Below the pieces are notes generated by a model. It was given only the letters and a program-made list of their open reading frames with translations. It made no database searches and was not told where the DNA came from. From NCBI GenBank assembly GCA_951213105.1, contig OX578140.1:31025280-31089279 (forward strand): 64,000 nt of DNA. The letters are read 5' to 3'. Source of the DNA: Amaurobius ferox (lineage: Eukaryota > Arthropoda > Arachnida > Araneae > Amaurobiidae). Below are positions 1 through 12,400 of the stretch, piece by piece. Each line of letters begins with the position of its first letter. Positions within the stretch are counted from its first letter, which is position 1. The position numbers and the translations under genes are program-made.

Positions 1-390
1 TATTTAGTACATTAAAATATCAACCAATATATTTTACTGCGGTATTTTTTAATGAAAAATGCTCTCAATATCATAATGGTGAAAATTATATCTGTATGTG
101 AGCTTTTGGGAGATAACAGATTTTCCTTCTGCTAGTACAGTGAGCTATTTTATGCTGAAGAGTTCTAAATAGGAGATAAAACTGTCCATAAAAACATCAC
201 TATACTTGAGAATGTCCTCTATAGGCAAATTGTATGACTATTAAAATTAAAATAATGTTGGCTTGTGACTTAGATCTCACAAGCCATTTTATAAATATGA
301 CCCTGATTTTATTACTACTATGGAAAATTTGAAATACATTGTATTTATATATGTGTGAGTTATATTAAAGGCAAATTCATTGTATTTTAG
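1..390. other. ESF1 intron sequence, no feature seen
   Basis: AT-rich sequence ending in a good splice acceptor (TTTTAG at 385-390) for the first ESF1 exon seen here. I see no coding segment or clear repeat in it. Confidence 0.5.
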
Positions 391-448
391 TCCGAAGATG
401 AATCTACTGATGAATCTGAAAATGATAATGATGAAGGATTTTCTTCAA
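391..448 (+). CDS. ESF1: ESF1 exon, acidic segment
   Basis: 58 nt reading SEDESTDESENDNDEGFSS plus one base (phase 1). The donor is GTAAGT at 449. Acidic, low-complexity segments of this kind are usual in ESF1. The following intron is 449-11019. Confidence 0.75.
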
Positions 449-3400
449 GTAAGTAATTTTATTTCAGGGGTTGTCAACCTGTGATCCAGGTACCTTTTAT
501 CAATATTTCTTAAAGTTCCTGTTTTTAAATTTTACTGTAATACTTTCAACTTTAGCGAGCTTTAGTTGTGTCAACTTTTATCAGTGTTACTCGTCAAAAT
601 TTATCTTAAATTTTGACTATTTATATCTTGACTTTTTAAGACATGTATTTTTAAAAAAATGATAAGATAAATTAAAAAGTCTAACTTTGGAATCATTTCG
701 GCAGTATTTGCATTTCTTTGCTGCGTGAGCTACCACTGGTATTCAATATCTATGATTTCTCTTTGTAACAACCCACACAACACAAGTACGTCCACAATAA
801 GTCCAGAGGAAGTCCTATGCAGGATTTCAGGACTTCCTAAGGAAGTCCTATATTTTCCTAAAGACGTCTTAAGGAGGTCCATAGGAGATACAAATGTCTC
901 TTTTTTTTACGTCCTCTGGAGATCCATTTTAGGATGATTTAATGACTTTTCAGGATGTGTTTAGGTTTTTAGTGGATTCTTTAGGAACCTGTAGGATGTC
1001 TTGTGACATACCACAGGAGGCTTTTGGAACGTACGGGATGTCTTACGGCATGTAACTGGAGCCTATGGAGATCCTATTCAGTATGTGTTTAGGCTTTTAG
1101 TGGAATATTCAGGAACTTGTGGGACGTATTGCAGCATATCACAGGAGGTTTCGGGATGCTTTGTGGAATACCATTGAAGGCTTTCGGGACTTATGGGATG
1201 TCTTATGCATATCATTGGAGGCTTTTGGAGCTATTTTTAGGAGGATTGACAGTGGTTCTAGGGTTTCTATAGGTTTCTTCAGGGATATTATGGGACGTGT
1301 TCTAGCACATTACAGGAAGATTTAGGATTTTTCAGGATGCTTTTCCTCTAGCTGCTTGTTTTATTTTCCCCATGTTAAAGTTCCAAAATCACTAATTACT
1401 TTATTTTTTTTTTAATCTTTTTCCATGTTTTTATTAAACATAAGATTCTGAGAATAGAAATGTGTTTTTAAAAAATTGTTAAAATAGAAGTATTTCTAAT
1501 ATTTTTGTAAAATAAATGTACATTACTTTTATAAACATACTAGAGAATACTTTAATTTTGCAGATTTTTTAAGAAAAGCATAAACCTGTCTCTTTTCTAA
1601 ATCTACAATTGGTAGATAACAGGCAAGCTAGAGACTATTTCTCATAGGTTAACATGGGAAATAAAAAAAAAAAGAAACAAACAGTTAGGAAAAGAATATC
1701 ATCTTAATAGATCATTTAAGATTACAACATTCGAATTATCATAAAAGAAATCCAGTAGTCAATATAGTTTATATTTATGACATCCAAATTTCATTTGTTT
1801 GATGACAAAAACTAGTATTTATTTAAAAGTAATCAACTTATTTGTAGTGTTAATAGTCAATGTGTTCTTGTTAGTAGGGAAGACATTTGTCGCCTTCTGT
1901 CTACTAATATTTTTTCAGTTAAACCTTGGAATACAGATATACTGCTATTTCCTCATATTTTAGTCCATTTTGATCCAAATATGTGTCACGTGAATGAATC
2001 TGTCATGGGATTACATTTTCTGACTTTTTTCAGTTTTAAATTTAAAAAAAAAATGCAATATATCAATATCTTAAGTGTCATAAATGATGCCATTCAATTT
2101 TAAATAAGAACATGTGCATAGAAAGTAAAACTTTCATATACTTTCTATAAATTATTTTGATTTATTCATATATAAAATATAGCTGCATGTTGAAAAGTAA
2201 TGTTTTTTAATATCTGACGAATAACTCATGAAAACAATGGTATTCATTTATTTATAAAGTGTGCACTGACTCTATAACATTGTGTATTTACTTCTCTAAA
2301 TCATTGATTTATATATCTTTTTTCATAAGATTTACTGGCAAAAATTCATTTGCCACGAATAATAAATAACTATTTACTGAGAAAATTATGCTTCCCACTT
2401 TATAACACAAAATTTCTGACCCATCTATCAGCTATTATCAATTTCTTTTAGTGGTAAAATATTTTTACAGTTGAAAATAAAATTTTGTCATTTACAAATA
2501 AAAAAAACTCAATCACATTCTGCGTATTTCAATAAATGTAAAAGTAATTTAGATCATAAAAGAATGTTATTTATTGGTCAAATTAATATCACCTCCACTA
2601 CCGTGATATTTCATTAGTGATATAATCTGGTAATCTGAAAACAAATATGCAAAATTCAAGTGATATACTATAGAGATTTCTAATAATTTGATTTATTCAC
2701 AGTCCATCTGTATAAGTTATGGATCACAATTTATGAAACACTGCCCTAGAGAGACATGCAAAATGTCCCACATTTTAAGGAATTTATTTAAATTATTTTA
2801 TACTTACTTTATAAGATGGACCGATTTTTGGTATGATACATTAAGACATACATACATAAAAACATTTTTTTTATTATAGAATAAATAAAATCTAATATAC
2901 ACAATTTAATTTATATTATTATAGTTCTACAAAATTTCCAATTTTCAGCGGTACATGAATATTCCGTTTATCCATTGTCTTCGTGGCAATATATCTAGAA
3001 AAACAATAATCATATATATTAGATAAAATCAGAAAAGTACTTAACATAATTGGTTTTCCAAAAATATTTGCATTATAAATATAAATTAAAGAAATAATGT
3101 AGGTTTCAACGACGTCTTCATAATTTCCCTCAAAGCAAAATTATGTCCATACAATTTACATACAGGTAATAACGATAAGTGTATATACAAGTAAGCGTAA
3201 CGATTATGTTCCACACTTCAAAAAACAGTATAGGGATTCTACATTTGAGTTCATTCCAATAGGGACACCCAATGAAAGGCGAGTTCATTTTAAATGACAA
3301 TTCCAATTTAAAGCACAATGATATCACAACTCTATCTTTGATTCAAAACATATTTGACTTAAATCAGTTATAAATTAAAGTTATATTGACATTCTATATC

Positions 3401-6400
3401 TTTAATTTATTTCACTATATTCTCTTTTTCACATGTTGTGATTCCGTGTGCAAAAATAAACAAGTAAATGTGTTGATGCCAGTTTCCAAACCTGAAATTC
3501 ACCCAAAGCAAAATGATGCCCATGGAATTTATATTACAATTTGACAGATAAATTCCAGAAGTTGAACTATAAACAAGCTAGTAGTTTTTGTAGATGTTAT
3601 TTATATGGAGTACACCATCAGTATGAAAAACAATCATGATAAACTTTAGGATGACGGTCTGAGTCCGCTCTGCTTAAACACATACACTCTTTTAGAATAT
3701 GCGATGAAGTAAATTACGATAACTTCTTACTGTACAATAATATAACCCCCCCCCCCCCCCCCTCTATTTTTTTTTTTCAGAAAAAATGTGAATTAAGTAA
3801 AAACAACAAAAATACTTAACATATACCACAGGCATTTAAATGCTCATGTAAAGAAATATTTTCTTTTACAAATTAAAAGTTACTATAATATTAGAAATAT
3901 TACATAATACTATATATTAATTTATTTATATCACTCATGGTGTACCTATAAGTAATCTTATAATGTTGTTTACTTTGTAAGTTTTAGTATTACATTTTAA
4001 AAATTTTTTGCAAGGCATAAAATAGATTATACTCGCCCCCACTTCTCTCAAAGTTACGACAAATAACAGTTAAGCATTTATTTTACATTTAATATAGATA
4101 GATAAGGATTCCAATTTTTACTATAGCTTTTGTTATTGGGAATAGATTTGTTTTGACAATATACAGGAATTTCCCCATCACTGTAATCAATCACTTACTG
4201 TTAATTAATTTTAATTGCATACTATGAAATCTAAAAATTTACATATGCAGTAAATTGCAGACTAAAATCATAACTCCTCACAGTTCATTTGATAAATTGA
4301 GGCAAATAGGATTCAGTATCAGGAATTAGCGAAGACAGAGTCACTTTTTATACAATTAATGAAGGGCTGCCTAGCAATAAAGCAGCGTATTTAGTATTAC
4401 TACTACAATGGGATTTCTTTTTATTTTGAAATATTCTTTGCACATAATTATGCTATTATTCAATACCTACATAAGTGGGGCCAACTGTATTACCACCAGA
4501 ACATTAATGTTATAAAGCTAAGGTTTCTTAGCTAGACAAAAATTTATATGACATAATATACAAAACAATTAATTTCCTTAATTACACTCATAGATAAACA
4601 TTTTTACACTACTCCCAATACATCCTCATAGTCAAGTCAGAATAGCCCAAATGGCTGTCAATCAATTCAAAGACTGTAATAAATGATAAAAAGATTAGGT
4701 GATAAGCAATATTATAAGAATGACTTATCCGACTGTGTATTGTAAAACAAAAAATCAATATAGAATATAGTAAGGTTGACCTATCTCTTTTTAAATCAAT
4801 TTATTTTTTAATTCATTAAACGTATTTTCTGCAACTGTAGCTAGCAATACTGACCTCTTATGATTCTATTTCAACACAATCATCACTTGCAGCATAATCG
4901 TCAAAAATAAGACCTAGCAAAACTCCTTTTTCTTGTAACCTATTTTACATTGAAGTATCTTCATAAGCAGAATCAGAAATGGATTGTTGGTTCTCTACTG
5001 TTTTCAGATGAGCATCACGTCTGTTATAATTTAAACATCCACAGGCAATCTTTACATGTTTGGGCTTAATGTCTCTCGGGATGAATCTTTGTCACCAAAC
5101 TTATTGTTGCTCCTGAGATTTTGCTTTTACTTAAAGTAATCTGAAAAAAACAAACACATTTTTTACCTTTCCCAAACTAAAAACTTCACAATATCCAACA
5201 TACATGCATTTAATTGTTCACTATAAGCAATATGTTTTGTTTAACATTATAAAAGTATAGAAGATTCAAGGTGACAGAAAAAAAAATTCGCAATAACCAA
5301 TAGTTTTCTACAACATCCGAGCTAGCAAGCTCCACTCTAGGTTGAAATGAGTATTTTGGATCTACATATTTTATTTTGACAATCAAGATTTTAGACCCAA
5401 TCATCATTTTCTCTGTCTAACTTTTCTGCTTTTTCCCCCATGTATCAGTAAGCATATGTACTTGCATATGTTCAGTATGCATATATGTACAGCAGAAATT
5501 CTGACATATCTTCTTTCTAACAACCTAACCAATGCACGTCATGGATTACATGTGTCTGCGCAGTGAGTGCTGCTAATAAAAAGTAATTTATTTTATTGGC
5601 TGCATAATAAGTAACTTCAAAATTGCATTCAAGTAGAACATTTTGGTACCTGAGTAAAAATAATTAGGTACTATTGATACCCGGCTCCCAATTTCTAACC
5701 CTAGCACCACTATATTACTTTTAACCCTTTGCGGATGGCGGCTTTTCAGAACTGATGTGGCCCAAAGGATGGAGCATTTCACTTCCAAACTGTTCCAAAG
5801 GACAGCATATTTTTTGCACTTAGCCTAACTAAAAAAAAAAAAAGTCATCCGCTACAGCATTCTACTTTTTTCAGGAATAAAAGAAATACTTATTTTCCAT
5901 TAGATGCATATGTTACACGCAAATTATCTTTTATTTAAATATTAAAATTTCATATGATTAAAAATAATTAATTAACTTGATTAAAATTGTTACTTGTTAC
6001 GCAGGAAAAATATTAAAATGATTGTACTTAATACTTTACACAGCTAATAGAGATTATGTACAATTTTTAGGAAGAAAATAGCTTTGTTACTAATTAATAC
6101 GCCTTTTATGCATAATGTATTTCAAACATGGATTCACACACAGACAAACATTGCAAAATTTGCATTTATAAAAACTGTCTGTGTACTCATCAGAAATACC
6201 AAATATCCACGAATATTCACTATCTGCATTACTTCTATGACTATTCTGTTCGATTACCATGCTAGTACATTCTTCTATACATGAAAATGTCTTGACATAG
6301 CCATCTGAAATAACCTAATAAATTCACTACCGAACATTTCACTAAAACCCAAACTTGAAAGAAAATACTCTCTTACATTCTAATAATTCACCAATGCAAT

Positions 6401-9400
6401 CATTAAACTAAAATCGAAACGAGAACATATACTCAATTACAGCATAGCAAGAGTTTGGCAGAAATGATTTGTTTGTTTATATTACAAAAACCATATTTTA
6501 CCGCTTTAGATGAAGTGCTGATTCATAGGGACCCCCTATACCAAGGTTAAATATTTGTAAATGTTAGAATGGATATTTAGCACCATCTAGAATTCAAATA
6601 AATTCAAACGCATATTTTCCACATGAAAGCGCACATTGGTATCAGTCGCCCTTTAGGGTAAATTTCTCCTGGACGTGAATGCATGACTGTCGTCCTTGAA
6701 TACAGTTTCACAGTTGACGCATGGATGCGCCTACCGTCCGCAAAGGGTTAAACAGCTAAATTAAAATTGTTGCTGATGATTTTTAATTTGTCAGTTTACC
6801 GAAATGCCAGTTATAGTTTTGTGACTAATACGTCTGTTAGTTAAAACAGTTTTCCTTAGGCCTATGATGCGATTTCTCTCAAAACCTAACAACTGTTTCT
6901 AGAGCCATAGAGTATGTCTCAATAGCATCTTTGTACACAATTTGCAGTATCAAAGCAGGAAATAAAGTTTCATTTGCCTGTGAGTGAGAACACTGGTCGT
7001 TTAAAATGCTGCACTTTGCGTCCTTTTAATGAGCCCTATAATATCATTGGCACTGACAGTTTGATCATTTGCAAAACTTAAACTTGGCATGCATGTTGTT
7101 TTATTAACGACTGTAGGTGAATCTTTTTTGCAACAGTGTATTTTCTTAACAGAAAAAAGCAGTATAGTGGACCTTTCAACAGAAAGGTTCCCTATAGAAA
7201 AAGACAAAAATTGTATACATTAGCTTAACCGTATTTCATTAGAACTTGGGAATCTAGTAATTGAGGTCAGGATTAGGTGGTGACAGAGTTCCGACCTGTT
7301 CAGTTAAGAAATTAGAAAACTATCAATATTTAACATATAATATGTTGTAAATAATCCTACCAAATATAAAAATCAGTTTTTTTTTTTTAAATAAAGTGTT
7401 TATAGGCACATGTCCACAAGATTTTCCATCACATATGGAAGGATATTTCATTCACGTATGTTTAAAATGTATAAATGCAGCTAGATGCGGAACAAAGCTC
7501 GAAACTAAAAGGGTTCTTCAGGTTTCAGTTTTGTTCCATGTAGAGTGAATTTATACCACCCAAGCTATTTATGTTGTATAAAAAACCTTACTAGTAAACA
7601 AAATGAAATTACAAATAACTGGGAGCTAAAATTTCTGAAACATATTGGAAATGTTACATTATTATAAGTGTGCAGAATAAGTATAAAATACAATTTTAAC
7701 TGTACAATTAAATTTAACTTTGTAATAAGAAATTATAAATTTAAGTAAATCCCGGAGAAACATAAACTACTTATGACTTTCCTGTATAACTGCTACTTGT
7801 TTTCAAAAAATGTCATTTTGAAAATAAATGATGAAATTGCGATACCAAGCACAAAAAATGCAAAGTATAACTTTGAGAATGGAGACATAAGAATCAAATC
7901 AAAAATTAAAATAAAAAGCTTTTTATGAAAACTATAACATACAGAGTAATATAAAATAATATCTAACTGTAAATAAAATCATATCTGTTTACAGAACCAC
8001 CAAAACAAAATGATAAATGACAAAAAATATATCAAAAACTTTTGAAGTGACTATTAGGAGTATTAGGTAACTTATAAAATAAAAATGTTTAAATATGTAA
8101 TTAATTGCAAATAGGTTCCAAATATGACAAAATAAGCATGTGATTGTTGCATATGTTAAACTGAAAAGATAATTTTTATTTTGTCTGCAAAATTAGTTAC
8201 AATTTTGGAAATTTTCACATACAGACTATGCATACTTCCCGACCGTCCAAACAGTTACCTTACACCTTTCTGGTAGGTCGGACGGTCTGGGTTTCAACAA
8301 CAACAACAACATACAGACTATGCATGTACATCTACGTTTCATACCTCTGACTTGTATAACAACATATTAAGATAGACTTAACATATTAAAACTTGTTACA
8401 ATGGCATTTCCAACTGCTCCATTCAATATTATAGCAGAAAACTTGAAATATTTATGTTATATTTGATGATTACACACAAAAATTCAAATATAATCGTTCA
8501 TTATTTTCTGATGATCAGCTAAATTTAACCAATAACCAAGTAAATAATAAATATCAATACCGCATTTTACTACACAAGTAAACCTTTTAAAATCTTTAAT
8601 TACTTTAACTAATAAAAGAAAAATTATAAACAAAACTGCTGATTGCATTATAAAAAACAGATTTATATTTTCTTATAAAACCAAACAGGAAATATACAGA
8701 TATGAGACTTTTGTGTTTATCTTTATTTATAGTATTATTAAAATATAAGCTGATTAAGGTAATATTAAATTTTGAAATATAATGTGTCATCCTAACATGT
8801 ATCTTCGAGATTCATTTTATATGAAAGAAGTGATTGAGGTAACAATGACAGCAAATATATTATATAATATTGTCATAATTAGTGAGTTTATATCCCTAAA
8901 CTTTAAACATAAGCAAAGTTTCATAGATGTACTTTTCCCGTTTGTTTTTTAAACAAGCTCTTTTTACAATACAATCAGCATTTCTGCTTCAAATATTTTT
9001 TTTATTGGGTGAATTAATTAGAGGTTATGAATGGTATGTTTATTAGTACAATGTAGTGGAAAATTTTGAATACTGTTTGCCGAAACAAGGATAATAAAAT
9101 TTAGATAAGTACACTTCTTGAGAGGTATCACTTAATAGAATTGGATAAAGTATTCGTGAGTTTGTTAATAGTCATCATCCAAGACAATTAATGCACGGCA
9201 ACACTAACAGATTCAGGGGGGGGGGGGCTAGAGCCCCCAAAATTAAATATTCTGCACTAGATGAAATGGCATTTTTTTCCCATATTGTACCCTTGTACAA
9301 GGTTAAAAAAAACTTATATTGTACCTTTGTACAATATAAGGTTAAAAAAAACTTACCTCCCCCCCCCCCCCCCCAATGGTAAAAACAAAATTATAAAACA

Positions 9401-12400
9401 GAAAGATTTGAAACATTTCGTCCATGCATGATTAGAAAACTTGAAACATGGTAATAAATCACATGCTTATAGAGATGTTTACATAATTAAAATTAAAGCA
9501 AATTAAGAAATTTATAACATTCTAAACTTTATTTTTGTGTTCCGAGTATTAAAAAGATTCAAACCTATTCAATTACACTTCAGAAAAATTGAAATATTTT
9601 GCTATACAAGTGAAATTTCGTAAAAACTGAATAATCGCGATCTACCGATTTCTGTCGGAAGTCTTTAAGTTTTGCCTAGGCGGACATCAATATATTGATG
9701 TCGGACTAGGTTTTGATTAACTATAAAAATTTTATATCAGCAGTTCACATATTAAAAGACAAACAAAATTTCTTACCGTTGCTGCACGTGAGAGTAGTTC
9801 GTTTCTCGGTTTATCGAAAAATCAAGATGGACGCCGGAAGTCGTTCTGCACTGAGCGATTGACTGACGAAAGACGCATGGTGCGCCCTCTAGGTTAACGG
9901 AAGTTCCAGAAGACGTCATAAAACACTTCAAATGGAGTACGATTGGAACACATCGCAAGATGGTCTTGAGTAAGACGTCTGTGGATGTCGTGCTTAGGAT
10001 ATGACAGTTGTAGGATTTACGGGAGCTTTATTGGCTGTCCACTGGAAGTCTGTGGTTGTGTGGGAATTTATTTGCTTATATGTTAAAATATTATGGTTCA
10101 CAACAGTTTGTAAAAAATATCTATTGTCCATGCATTTTTATAGTTGGAAAATCATTTACAATTATTTTTTTGTCAAAGCACTGAAGAAATTATATTCCTT
10201 TGAGTGTAAATATACTTAATAAAATTATTTATGATGTTCAATCCTTCCCCCTCCCTCAAATTAAAAATATTTTTTTTTACTCTCCCTATTATCTATATAC
10301 TATTTCTGAAAACTTTTTTATTATGCATCCAAAATCACCGGCCACACAGAAAGCTACCATTAGCCTATGGGTTGGTCGTGTGGTCTGGGTTTTCTACACT
10401 GTTGCTACAACCGGTCGTCCAAATTGTTACTCAAGTCCTCAGGATGAGTCGGACGGCCTGGGGTTTCCACACTGTTGCTACATCACCGGCCACTCAAATT
10501 CCTGCTGTAAGCCCTAGGGCCAGCCGAGTGGTCTGGGCCTTCAACACTGTTGCTACATCAGTACTATTTAGACATCTATACAAAGATTAAAAACAAATTT
10601 AACTTGAGGCATCACCATCAAAAGATGAGAAATGAAAAATAATGTTCGTTTCACAACACCATGGTGGCTGCATACCATATGAAAGCCAGAAAAACGTCCA
10701 TTATTGATTGAATTACTGTATTGTATGTTGCTTGTTGAATTTAGCGCTTTTTTGTTAATACATATTTAAAGCAGCAATTCTCAATATATTTTAAGTTAAT
10801 AACCCTTCCAAGTTTCATTGAATTATTAGAATCATTAAAGGCTCCATTAAGTTCTTATTTCCATTTTTTATTCTGTATTACCCATTGCATAATTCCATTT
10901 CCTCACTTCTATATTTGTTGTATTTCTAATTTCTATCAATTTAATTTATCACATTTTATCTATTCAGTTGAATATTTGTAGAGGCATATTCTTTATTTCC
11001 ATTTTATATTTCTTTCCAGAAAATACATCTGTATCAAATAGAAAAGATGCAAAATCAAAGAAACTGGTGAGTACTTACTGAGTTCTAAATCTTATCTTTT
11101 TTTTTTTTAGTTGATTAAAATGTTTATTAAATTGTTCATAATAATTAGATTCAACATAAGGTGGGTCTTATCAAGATTTCATTGCATGTATGTGGTCAAA
11201 CCTCATGTAGTGTACAACCCCACAAAATGTTATTAGTATGGTAATTTTCTTGTAAAATTTTTCTGGTAAATTGTTTTCTTGCTGAAGGGTAAATTTTTTC
11301 ATAGATATGCTATATCTGATTTTATTGTAAATCTATTTGACTGTATGATTGTAAATCTGAGCATTGGTGTGAAAATTTCTTGTGTGTATCTGTGTAAACT
11401 AAAACCTACTCCAATAACATTTTCCACAGAGGACATTTACAATTAGGTTAGTTAAATTCAATAATTAGATAAGTTACTGAGTGTACAGATAATTTCATTT
11501 TAATGCAAAGCACATTAACTTTTTTTTTCTACGCTTGAATTATAGTGGGTGTATAATAAGATGTTTGATTTATAGTCATTGTGAATGAGCCCTTCTGAAT
11601 TCTATGGAGTAATTAGTAATTAGGACCAATTATAGGCCTTAAGGGCTTAAAATAAGAAAAAAAATATATTTATTTACACCATCAAGATTTCTGCACCATA
11701 ACTCCCTGGATCTGATTCTTATTCCAATTTAACAGAATATTGGGCCATAAAATACAAAAATAAGTAGGTTGTATAGTGGTACTTAGAGTTGACATGGAAA
11801 CCTAAATATAATACAGTAGAGCCCACATGTAGCAAAATTGCAAGGGACATGAAAAATTATTTGTTATAACTCATAAAACATTTAGGTATGAGATAAACAA
11901 TAAAAATCACTTATTTGTCTGCATATTGTGAAACAAATAATCATTATAGTAAGGCTGAAATGTATTAATATTTTATTTATGGTGAAAAAAATTGTAACTT
12001 CAGACGTATTGTCATCAGCAACTGCAGCAATATTGGCATTAGTGGTCTCTTGTGCTTTTGTTTCAACATTCATTGTTTGCAGTATAATCATAAAAAATAA
12101 GACCTGGCAAAACTCCTGTTTTTGTAACTTATCCAACATTGAACTATCTTCACAGAATCAGAAATGCAGGATTATTGGATTTCTCCTAAAACCCAGAATG
12201 TTCTGAACAGTGTTTTTCTGTTTGTGGATGAACATCACACTAGGCATCATCAAAAAATGCATGCTCCTTCATAATGCATTATGAGTAGCCAATTTCCATA
12301 TGCTTAGACTACCTTAACATATCGTGGGACAAATTTTTGTTATCAAACTAATCATTGCTCCTGGGATTTTGCTTCTACTCCATGAAAATATTTTTTCCCC

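Noticed and set aside
7001..7207. 68-codon - strand frame in ESF1 intron 1
   Set aside because: Has a coding-like look, but I find no domain, neighbouring exons or splice sites to support a gene.
10200..10590. Overlapping + strand open frames of 105 and 119 codons
   Set aside because: They fall across the three stem-loop repeats; the repeated peptide pieces follow from the 73-75 bp repeat read in shifting frames.
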